Of a DNA stretch of 64,000 nucleotides, positions 12,901 through 24,900 are shown piece after piece. The position numbers and the translations under genes are program-made. Each line of letters starts with the position of its first letter. Position 1 is the first letter of the stretch. The DNA lies in assembly GCA_950097015.1 (NCBI GenBank), contig CATNEN010000039.1:13114501-13178500 (forward strand), read 5' to 3'. The notes under the pieces were generated by a model. It saw nothing but the letters and a program-made list of their open reading frames with translations. It was not told the DNA's origin and made no database searches. This DNA is from Macrostomum hystrix (taxonomy: Eukaryota; Platyhelminthes; Macrostomidae).

Positions 12901-15900
12901 CGCAATACACCAGGTAATTTTTGTGCCTAATCGCACTGCTCATTAGCAACACACATTTAGGACCACGGCCACACAAGTACTAAGCAAAATCTATAGCGTA
13001 GAAACTTGGGAACTCAATATGGGGATTGGGGTTGCAGGGATGATCGTATAGTTTGCGCTGAAGTACCTGTAGACATTGTGGCCAAATTAGAAATACGAGC
13101 GGCACTAATAGAAATATATATTTCTGTTTGGCCTGGCTGATGCTAAATGCTTAATTCCTATTAACTATAGTTGACTCGAGAATTCATTTCTATTGGGCTA
13201 TTGCTGGCTCACTCGATTTTCGCAGAGGAAAATAGACGGGAGAAGAGAGTGGGGAATAGACGGGAGAAGCGAGTGGGGAATAGACGGGAGAAGAGAGTGG
13301 GGAATAGACGGGAGATGTGAGTGGGGAATAGACGGGAGAAGAGAGTGGGGAATAGACGGGAGAAGAGAGTGAGGAATAGACGAGAGAAGAGAGGGAGGAA
13401 TAGATGGGAGAAGAGAGTGGGGAATAGACGGGAGAAGAGAGTGGGGAATAGACGGGAGAAGAGAGTGGGGAATAGACGGGAGAAGAGAGTGGGGAATAGA
13501 CGGGAGAAGAGAGTGGGGAATAGACGGGAGAAGAAAGAGGGGAATAGATGGGAGAAGAGAGAGGGGAATAGACGGGAGAAGAGAGAGGGGAATAGATGGG
13601 AGAAGAGAGTGGGGAATAGACAAGAGAAGAGAGTGGGGAATAGACGGGAGAAGCGAGTGGGGAATAGACGGGAGAAGAGAGTGGGGAATAGACGGGAGAT
13701 GTGAGTGGGGAATAGACGGGAGAAGCGAGTGGGGAATAGACGGGAGAAGAGAGTGGGGAATAGACGGGAGATGTGAGTGGGGAATAGACGGGAGAAGAGA
13801 GTGGGGAATAGACGGGAGAAGAGAGTGAGGAATAGACGAGAGAAGAGAGGGAGGAATAGATGGGAGAAGAGAGTGGGGAATAGACGGGAGAAGAGAGTGG
13901 GGAATAGACGGGAGAAGAGAGTGGGGAATAGACGGGAGAAGAGAGTGGGGAATAGACGGGAGAAGAGAGTGGGGAATAGACGGGAGAAGAAAGAGGGGAA
14001 TAGATGGGAGAAGAGAGTGGGGAATAGACGGGAGAAGAGAGAGGGGAATAGACGGGAGAAGAGAGAGGGGAATAGATGGGAGAAGAGAGTGGGGAATAGA
14101 CAAGAGAAGAGAGTGGGGAATAGACGGGAGAAGAGAGTGGGGAATAGACGGGAGAAGAGAGAGGGGAATAGATGGGAGAAGAGAGTGGGGAATAGACAAG
14201 AGAAGAGAGAGGGGAATAGACGGGAGAAGAGAGAGGGGAATAGATGGGAGAAGAGAGTGGGGAATAGACAAGAGAAGAGAGTGGGGAATAGACGGGAGAA
14301 AAGAGTGGGGAATAGACGGGAGAAGAGAGTGGGGAATAGACGGGAGAAGAGAGTGGGGAATAGACGGGAGAAGAGAGTGGGGAATAGACGGGAGAAGAGA
14401 GTGGGGAATAGACGGGAGAAGAAAGAGGGGAATAGATGGGAGAAGAGAGAGGGGAATAGACGGGAGAAGAGAGAGGGGAATAGATGGGAGAAGAGAGTGG
14501 GGAATAGACAAGAGAAGAGAGTGGGGAATAGACGGGAGAAGCGAGTGGGGAATAGACGGGAGAAGAGAGTGGGGAATAGACGGGAGATGTGAGTGGGGAA
14601 TAGACGGGAGAAGCGAGTGGGGAATAGACGGGAGAAGAGAGTGGGGAATAGACGGGAGATGTGAGTGGGGAATAGACGGGAGAAGAGAGTGGGGAATAGA
14701 CGGGAGAAGAGAGTGAGGAATAGACGAGAGAAGAGAGGGAGGAATAGATGGGAGAAGAGAGTGGGGAATAGACGGGAGAAGAGAGTGGGGAATAGACGGG
14801 AGAAGAGAGTGGGGAATAGACGGGAGAAGAGAGTGGGGAATAGACGGGAGAAGAGAGTGGGGAATAGACGGGAGAAGAAAGAGGGGAATAGATGGGAGAA
14901 GAGAGTGGGGAATAGACGGGAGAAGAGAGAGGGGAATAGACGGGAGAAGAGAGAGGGGAATAGATGGGAGAAGAGAGTGGGGAATAGACAAGAGAAGAGA
15001 GTGGGGAATAGACGGGAGAAGAGAGTGGGGAATAGACGGGAGAAGAGAGAGGGGAATAGATGGGAGAAGAGAGTGGGGAATAGACAAGAGAAGAGAGAGG
15101 GGAATAGACGGGAGAAGAGAGAGGGGAATAGATGGGAGAAGAGAGTGGGGAATAGACAAGAGAAGAGAGTGGGGAATAGACGGGAGAAAAGAGTGGGGAA
15201 TAGACGGGAGAAGAGAGTGGGGAATAGACGGGAGAAGAGAGTGGGGAATAGACGGGAGAAGAGAGTGGGGAATAGACGGGAGAAGAGAGTGGGGAATAGA
15301 CGGGAGAAGAAAGAGGGGAATAGATGGGAGAAGAGAGAGGGGAATAGACGGGAGAAGAGAGAGGGGAATAGATGGGAGAAGAGAGTGGGGAATAGACAAG
15401 AGAAGAGAGTGGGGAATAGACGGGAGAAGCGAGTGGGGAATAGACGGGAGAAGAGAGTGGGGAATAGACGGGAGATGTGAGTGGGGAATAGACGGGAGAA
15501 GCGAGTGGGGAATAGACGGGAGAAGAGAGTGGGGAATAGACGGGAGATGTGAGTGGGGAATAGACGGGAGAAGAGAGTGGGGAATAGACGGGAGAAGAGA
15601 GTGAGGAATAGACGAGAGAAGAGAGGGAGGAATAGATGGGAGAAGAGAGTGGGGAATAGACGGGAGAAGAGAGTGGGGAATAGACGGGAGAAGAGAGTGG
15701 GGAATAGACGGGAGAAGAGAGTGGGGAATAGACGGGAGAAGAAAGAGGGGAATAGATGGGAGAAGAGAGTGGGGAATAGACGGGAGAAGAGAGAGGGGAA
15801 TAGACGGGAGAAGAGAGAGGGGAATAGATGGGAGAAGAGAGTGGGGAATAGACAAGAGAAGAGAGTGGGGAATAGACGGGAGAAGAGAGTGGGGAATAGA

Positions 15901-18900
15901 CGGGAGAAGAGAGAGGGGAATAGATGGGAGAAGAGAGTGGGGAATAGACAAGAGAAGAGAGAGGGGAATAGACGGGAGAAGAGAGAGGGGAATAGATGGG
16001 AGAAGAGAGTGGGGAATAGACAAGAGAAGAGAGTGGGGAATAGACGGGAGAAAAGAGTGGGGAATAGACGGGAGAAGAGAGTGGGGAATAGACGGGAGAA
16101 GAGAGTGGGGAATAGACGGGAGAAGAGAGTGGGGAATAGACGGGAGAATGATTAGTTCAGTAATCATGAAAGTGCATGATTAGTTTATAATTCTCACCTG
16201 CGCCTGAACGGAAGCCAATTCAAGAGCTTTCAGGCGAATTTCATTTTGACAACGCGACAGGTCGGCCTCGCACTTGTACACTTTGTCGAAACGCTGAGCT
16301 CGCAGGTGTCTAAGTTTGGAATTTTAGTGTGGCACAGCTAATATGTTTCTTACAAAACAATATTTTTTGTAATAAATTAAAAAATTAAGAATTTAACGTT
16401 CGTTTCCAAGAACTGTAGCTTGCAAAAAATACAAATTCCAAGAAAGAAAACTTTAATAAAAACTATTTCATATGAAACACCATTATAAGTTACCATGGTT
16501 TCCTAAAAACGAGATTTAAAAATATCAGCTAAAGAAACCAGCTTTCCAAGAAACTACGTTGCCAAGAGAAAGGGTTTCCAAGAAACGAGGTTTCGAAGAA
16601 ACGAGGTTTCGAAGAAACGAGGTTTCCAAGAAACGAGGTTTCCAAGAAACGAGGTTTCTAAGAAACGAGGTTTCCAAGAAACGAGGTTACCAAGAAACGA
16701 GGTTTCCAAGAAACAAGGTTTCCAAGAAACGAGGTTTCTAAGAAACGAGGTTTCCAAGAAACGAGGTTACCAAGAAACGAGGCTTCCAAGAAACAAGGTT
16801 TCCAAGAAACGAGGTTTCCAAGAAACAAGGTTTCCTAGAAACAAGGTTTCGAAGAAACGAGGTTTCTAAGAAATGACGATTTCAAGAAACAAGGTTTTCT
16901 AAGAGACAAGGTTACCAAAAAACGATGTTTTCAAGAAAGAAGGTTGCCAATTAACAAATTTATTTTTTTATCACAAAACGAGGTTTCAAAGAAACGAGTT
17001 TTATAAGAAACAGGTTTTTCCCCAAGAAACGAAGCCTAACAATTTCTTATTTGCCTATTTAAGAACTTATTTAAGTAACGAATCAAAGATCTGACATACA
17101 AAGATAATTTTTTTACAAAAACTGGTTCATAGGAATCAATATTTGGAAAAAACAAGATTTCGTTAAAAATGTTTCTTAGAAGCCACTGACTCGCAGTCCG
17201 AGAATCGATGTGCATACAAGCTAGAAAGTAAAGGGGAAACCCGAAGTAATGCATTGGTCCGGTGCTAATAAAATTATGGCATGCCAGCCGGCGTTTCAGA
17301 TGAGTGTCAAATGCACTCAGAACGTCGCGACACAATCTTCATCAAGATCCAGAACGGCTATCCTAATGTCTGTCTCGTGGGATTACTCAGACGGCTGGGG
17401 AAAAAAACTGACTGAATAAAAGGAGCAAGAAAAATGACTGGCCCAAAGCAAATCGCTGGAAAGCAAATTAGCGCTTGCGATTCAAGAGATTCAGAAATTC
17501 GAATCCCCGATGGACACTTTCGGCATGTCTGTTGTCATTTTTGATGTCCTATTTTATTGCATCCAAAAAGTGTGCGCGTCTAACAAAGTAAAATGGTGTC
17601 AAATCATTCATCGGGGGGTATTTTATTAGAAGCGGTTGTCTTGTTTAATAACAGACTGCACTTCAGAAGAACAGAGCCATTTTTAACGAAAACTGTGTCT
17701 TTCTTAGAAATAAATATTTCAAAGAAAAAGAGCATTTTGTTTTTTAAACTGTAGTTTTCTTACAAAAAAGGTTTTCTAAACTGTGTATTTCTTAAAAAAC
17801 ATGTATTTCTTGGAAAATCCGTGTATTTCTTAGAAAAACCGTGTATTTCTTAGAAAACCGTGTATTTCTTAGAAAACCGTGTATTTCTTAGAAAACCGTG
17901 TATTTCTTAGAAAACTGTGTATTTCTTAGAAAAAAAACTATGTATTCTTAGAAAAACTGTGTATTCTTAGAAAACTGTGTATTTATTAGAAAAACTTTTT
18001 CTTTCTTAGAAATTTATGTTTCTTAGGAAACGGTACCTTTGCATTGAACAGGGTTTCCTTCAATAGAACAGGGTATAATTAAAAGAGCAGGGGGTCGTTC
18101 AATAGAGTTTTTTAGTCAGGCGTCTGTCCATTAAACGGAATGCACTTTAAGGCAATATCACAAAGCCATTGATTATAGATGGAAACAGCTCAAATTTCTG
18201 AGAAGTGGCCCTAAAGAAATTGCAAGCACAAAGACAGGGATACCCTCTTACTCGAATTACTTAACATTCAATATCGAATGTGATGTACTTTAAATTTGAA
18301 ATTAGGATATTCTAGGAAAACAATTGGAAATTTCTTAGAAACGTTCTTACCGGAGTTTTTTAAAATGAACAAAAAATACAAAATATGATAGAATCTAAGA
18401 GGTGCGCTTTTAATTAGCTCTATCTCTCTCTGTGCGTGTTTAGTCTCCTCAAAATTATGAGTTAGACAGTTTTGAGTAGACCAAATAGGAAACAGATGCC
18501 ACCACCAGTTTTGAGTTGCCTCAGGTCGGATGGGGGTTGGAGGACGACCCAGCGAGCCAACCAGCAAACTAGCATCGGATTGGAAGGCTTAAAAAACCGA
18601 ATCTTCTATCTATAGGATGCCTTGGGGCATTGTGGAAATTTATTGACCTAAAATTCTACGGATTCTAGACCCAAAAAATCTAAGGATTCTTGACCTTAAA
18701 ATGTAGGGATTCTTGACCCAAAAATCTAAGGATTCTTGACCTTAAAATGTAGGGATTCTTGACCCAAAACAGCTAAGGATTCTTGACCCAAAAATCTAGG
18801 GATTCTTGACCCTAAAGTCTAGAGACTTTTTACCAATAAATCTAGGGATTCTTGACATAGAAGTCTTCGGATTTTTTTACCAATAAATCTAGGGATTATC

Positions 18901-21900
18901 GACACAAAAGTCTAGGGATTCTTGACCTAAAAGTGTAGGGATTCGTGACTTTAAAATCTAGGGATTCTTGACCCTAAAATCTTGGGATTCTTGACCCAAA
19001 ATTCTTGGGATTCTTGACAAAAAATCTAGGGATTCTAAACCTAAAGGTTTAGGGATACTTGACCCAAAAGTCAATGGGTTTCTTGACCCAAAAGTCAAGG
19101 GATTCTTGGCACACAAATCTAATGATTTAACAAGAAATAAACGACTTTACCTATCATAGCCAATGACCAGCGTGTCCATGGCTTCCCGAATGTCCTTCAC
19201 AGCGCAGCGCAGCTTCTGATATTCGGCAAGAAGCGCCGAAGTCTTCTGCTTGAGTTGAGCCTTGCTGACACGGCAACGCCGCACCTCCGCTGACTGGCAG
19301 AGGGACGAATGAAGATAGTGGGGATTAATGATGGGAGATTGTGAAGGGAGATTGAGAAGGGAGATTGTGAAGGGGAATTGTGAAGGGAGATTGCGAAGGG
19401 AGATTGTGAAGGGAGATTTCTCAGAACTCACCGATGCCATGCTCAAGTCCAGTGGCATCTCCTTGAGCCAGCTGCCGAAGTTCTCATCGCTTGCATCGTC
19501 GACGGGCAGCGTCAAACTTGTCAGACAGGCGGCAACGAATTGGGCCACGCTATCCTGCGGCTTGACTCTGCGCAGCTCATCCAGGCTGACCAGGGTTCGA
19601 TCCCTGAGGCTGTCCAGCTGGACGTTAATATCGATGAGAATTTCGTGTCCAGATTTTTTTGTATTTTTTTTTTATAATCAAGCAATGAGTTTTGAATTGC
19701 TAAACAGCTGTATCAAATGAGAAATTAGATTTTAGGCTTTTCAATTGGATTTCTTGATTTAACGGTGGGGTTTTAGAATTGAAAATGGAATTTAAGAATT
19801 GCTAAATTGGATTTCAGAGTTGTGAAATGGGATTTCAGAGTTGTGAAATGGGATTTCAGAGTTGTGAAATGGGATTTCAGAGTTGTGAAATGGGATTTCA
19901 GAGTTGTGAAATGGGATTTCAGAATTGCACAATGGGATTTCAGAATTGCACAATGGGATTTCAGAATTTCACGATAGGACTACAAGATTGTACGATGAAA
20001 ATTGAAAAAGAGATAATAACTTCACAATAACTATTTGTAAAGTACTTATAAGACGAGTTGTCGGTCGACTTACAAAGTCGAGTTTGAACTGTCGCTGCGA
20101 AGCCAGGGCCTCGTGGATGCTGCAAACCAAATCGGTCTCAATGTGGTCCAACTCCTGGGCAGGCCGGCGTTTGGGGGCGGCGAGATTCGATACAGTCGCT
20201 AATATCCGAGTTAGAGAGGCCTCATGAGATCATATTTCGTTGTTTGGAAAAAATAAGAGAGAGGAAATTAAAGGATAATAATTGCCAGTTGGGATCTGCT
20301 GTGGACTAGGGGAAGCGGGGCCAGCCTGGGGGAATGGGGAGAATGCTTGCGGGAAGGGGAAATTATGGGGAAAGGGGAGAATTCTGGGAGGAATGGAAGA
20401 ATTCTTTAGGGAAAGGGGGAATGGAAGACCTACAAATCTCTTCCAAGGGGAGAATGCTTGGAGGAATGGGAGAATGCTTGGGGGAAGGGGAGAATACTTG
20501 GGGGAAGGGGAGAATGCTTGGGGGAAGGGGAGAATGCTTGGGGGAAGGGGAGAATGCTTGGGGGAAGGGGAGAATGCTTGGGGGAAGGGGAGAATGCTTG
20601 GGGGGAAGGGAAGAATGTTTGGGGGAAGGGCAGAATGCTTGGGGGAAGGGGAGAATGCTTGGGGGAAGGGGAGAATGCTTGGGGGAAGGGGAGAATGCTT
20701 GGGGGAAGGGGAGAATGCTTGGGGGAAGGGAAGAATGTTTGGGGGAAGGGCAGAATGCTTGGGGGAAGGTGAGAATGCTTGGGGGAAGGGGAGAATGCTT
20801 GGGGGAAGGGGAGAATGCTTGGGGGAAGGGGAGAATGCTTGGGGGAAGGTGAGAATGCTTGGGGGAAGGTGAGAATGCTTGGGGGAAGGGGAGAATGCTT
20901 GGGGGAAGGGGAGAATGCTTGGGGGAAGGGGAGAATGCTTGGGGGAAGGGGAGAATGCTTGGGGGAAGGGGAGAATGCTTGGGGGAAGGGGAGAATGCTT
21001 GGGGGAAGGGGAGAATGCTTGGGGGAAGGGGAGAATGCTTGGGGGAAGGGGAGAATGCTTGGGGGAAGGGGAGAATGCTTGGGGGAAGGGGAGAATGCTT
21101 GGGGGAAGGGGAGAATGCTTGGGGGAAGGGGAGAATGCTTGGGGGAAGGGGAGAATGCTTGGGGGAAGGGGAGAATGCTTGGGGGAAGGTGAGAATGCTT
21201 GGGGGAAGGGGAGAATGCTTGGGGGGAGGGAAGAATGCTTGGGGGAAGGGCAGAATGCTTGGGGGAAGGGAGGAACACAAATTGAGTAAAGACGACTTGG
21301 ACAAAGACGATTTAATGAAAAGATAAGATAAGAGAAGAGATAAAGATAGGGGGGAAGGGGAGAAATATGAGACGATAGGGGAATATGATTAGGGGATGAA
21401 AGGGAGGTTATTTCTGTCGGTCAGCGCGTGCCGCTCACCTGCATCACCTCGGGCAAGGCGCTGTCCCTGACCGTGCTGCGCAAAGCGTTACACGCGGCCA
21501 GCTGCAGGGCATACCGATTGTGCGCCTCGACAGTCGCTGGCGAAGATGTCGCGGGCGGAACATTTGGCGTCGTCGTTATCGTTGTCGAAGTCGCTGATGA
21601 GACGCATTGTCTAAGGCTGGCCAGCTGGATGGCGCATTCAGCATCCGATGCAGCCACCGCGCATTCCAGTCGGTTGAGCGAGACGAACAGGCCATTGGCC
21701 TGGGCGGTCTTGCCACCGGCTAGGTGTGCCAGCTGATTGGCTAGACGGCCGGACAGACTGCCCGCCAGGCGGTTGAAGGCCTGATTGACAGGTAAAGGTA
21801 GAGGGCGCGTTGGAAGATTGACTGATAGATTAATAAATCAGCGCTATGCAATCAATCAAACATTGTCATATGATTTAGGCGCTACATCACACCTGTTAGT

Positions 21901-24900
21901 CACAATCCTACCTGTTAGTCACAATCCTACCTGTTAGTCACAATCCTACCTGTTAGACACAATCCTATCTGTTAGACACAATCGTACCTGTTAGAGACAA
22001 TCCTACCTGTTAGACACAATCCAACCTATTAGACACAATCCTACCTGTTAGACACAATACTATCTGTTAGACACAATCCTACCTGTTAGACACAATCCTA
22101 CCTGTTAGACACAATCCTACCTGTTAGACACAATCCTACCTGTTAGACACAATCCTACCTACTAGACACAACCCTACCTATTAGACACAATCCTACCTGT
22201 TAGACACAATCCTACCTGTTAGACACAATCCTACCTGTTAGACACAATCCTACCTATTAGACACAATCCTACCTGTTAGTCACAATCCTACCTGTTAGAC
22301 ACAATCCTATCTGTTAGACACAATCGTACCTGTTAGACACAATCCTACCTGTTAGACACAATCCTACCTGTTAGACACAATCCTACCTATTAGACACAAT
22401 CCTACCTGTTAGTCACAATCTTACCTGTTAGACACAATACTATCTGTTAGACACAATCCTACCTGTTAGACACAATCCTACCTGTTAGACACAATCCTAC
22501 CTGTTAGACACAATCCTACCTGTTAGACACAATCCTACCTGTTAGACACAATCCTACCTGTTAGACACAATCCTACCTGTTAGTCACAATCCTACCTGTT
22601 AGACACAATCCTATCTGTTAGACACAATCGTACCTGTTAGACACAATCCTACCTGTTAGACACAATCCTACCTGTTAGACACAATCCTACCTATTAGACA
22701 CAATCCTACCTGTTAGTCACAATCTTACCTGTTAGACACAATACTATCTGTTAGACACAATCCTACCTGTTAGACACAATCCTACCTGTTAGACACAATC
22801 CTACCTGTTAGACACAATCCTACCTGTTAGACACAATCCTACCTGTTAGACACAATCCTACCTGTTAGACACAATCCTACCTGTTAGACACAATCCTACC
22901 TGTTAGACACAATCCTACCTGTTAGACACAATCCTACCTATTAGACACAATCCTACCTGTTAGACACAATCCTACCTGTTAGACACAATCCTACCTATTA
23001 GACACAATCCTACCTATCCTCAATCCTGACCTGTTAGATACAAAATCACACATGTTACTCATTGATTGATAGGTTTAGATTCAAGGACAGTCACTGATAA
23101 GCGATCTCTATCCTAGCTGGTATCATCAGAGGCATGCGCCAGTCAATAGCGGAAAATATCAGAGGCAGGCAGCGAACCGTTAACGGAGGAGGAAGGTTCA
23201 GCAATGCGAAATTGACGCATTTTGTCTTTTCATCAATTCCAAATGATTTCCGGCAACAGGTGGAGACTTAGGATTTGTCATCCTGTAATTAATTTTAAGC
23301 CGGCTCTTCGCTCTTCGTGACATTGGAGGACAGTGGAAGCATGACATGGCATAGTCGATGAAGTGGATATGGGTAGACTGGAGGCCACAGGCTGGGATAA
23401 TGATAAACAAATTAGAAAATAACTATCCAGGAAAACTGGTCGGTGTAGGAAGAAGACACGGGTCAGAGGAAGAAGACACTGGTCAGAGGAAGAAGACACT
23501 GGTCAGAGGAAGAAGACACTGGTCAGAGGAAGAAGACACGGGTCAGAGGAAGAAGACACGGGTCGGTGTAGGAAGAAGACCCGGGTCAGAAGAAGAAGAC
23601 ACGGGTCAGAAGAAGAAAACACGGGTCAGAGGAAGAAGACACGGGTCAGAGGAAGAAGACACGGGTCAGAAGAAAAAGACACGGGTCAGAGGAAGAAGAC
23701 ACGGGTCAGAGGAAGAAGACACTGGTCAGAGGAAGAAGACCCGGGTCAGAAGAAGAAGACACGGGTCAGAAGAAGAAGACACGGGTCAGAGAAAGAAGAC
23801 ACGGGTCGGTTTAGGAAGAAGACACGGGTCAGAGGAAGAAGACACGGGTCAGAGGAAGAAGACACTGGTCAGAGGAAGAAGACACTGGTCAGAGGAAGAA
23901 GACACGGGTCAGAGGAAGAAGACACGGGTCAGAGGAAGAAGACACGGGTCAGAAGAAGAAGACACTGGTCAGAAGAAGAAGACCCGGGTCAGAAGAAGAA
24001 GACACGGGTCAGAGAAAGAAGACACGGGTCGGTGTAGGAAGAAGACCCGGGTCAGAAGAAGAAGACACTGGTCAGAGGAAGAAGACACGGGTCAGCGGAA
24101 GAAGACACGGGTCGGTGTAGGAAGAAGACCCGGGTCAGAAGAAGAAGACACGGGTCAGGGGAAGAACACACGGGTCAGAGGAAGAAGACACGGGTCGGTG
24201 TAGGAAGAAGACCCGGGTCAGAAGAAGAAGACACGGGTCAGGGGAAGAACACACGGGTCAGAGAAAGAAGACATGGGTCGGTGTAGGAAGAAGACACGGG
24301 TCAGAGGAAGAAGATACTGGTCAGAGGAAGAAGACACGGGTCAGAGAAAGAAGACACGGGTCAGGGGAAGAAGACACGGGTCAGAGGAAGAAGACACGGG
24401 TCAGAGGAAGAAGACACGGGTCAGAGGAAGAAGACACGGGTCAGAGGAAGAAGACACGGGTCAGAGGAAGAATACAGTAAGAAGGAAAACAGGTTGGTGT
24501 GACATGCCTTGGCATCAGACTGGCAGTCAGCCAGTAGGGCTCGCCACACGGGCTGAAGGGCGGCAGTGCAGGTGGGCGGCTGATCGTCAGTTCTGCAATC
24601 GAATGGAAAGATAATCGATACTTTTTCCCACTCATTATCCGTGCGCGAGTGTTTCAAAGTGCCAACAATTTCCTGGAAGTAAATAAAAATTTGCGCTTAC
24701 AATCCCTGAGTCTCAGTGCTGAAAAGCTGTTCAGATTTCTGGCCAAATTCGGCCCCAATTTCCTGCAGCTGAGTGGCCGAGTCGGTGTAGAACTGGGCCA
24801 GCCGGTTGTTGAACTCCGACACTGCGGGTTCGGGTTGTGGCGAATGCGACTGGACTTGTCAAGAGACTGAATTTGACAGAATGCGAGGTTCCAGGAAATA

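Noticed and set aside
13198-16167. A 989-codon minus-strand frame of Leu/Pro/Ser/His repeats as a structural protein
   Set aside because: It is exactly the 24-bp array with no start context, signal or unique domain, and it lies inside an intron between exons whose phases agree.
16535-17035. Heat-shock-element array
   Set aside because: Heat-shock elements need TTC-NN-GAA spacing; here the spacing is three bases.
17036-17335. A 99-codon minus-strand open frame
   Set aside because: No splice support, domain or codon character; it overlaps the edge of a repeat tract.
21890-23030. CRISPR-like array
   Set aside because: The repeats are contiguous, without unique spacers, and the genome is eukaryotic.
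24673-24700. A 28-nt intron in the F-BAR gene
   Set aside because: The splice sites look fine, but splicing leaves the wrong phase. Too weak to claim an ultrashort intron; a sequence error is as likely.
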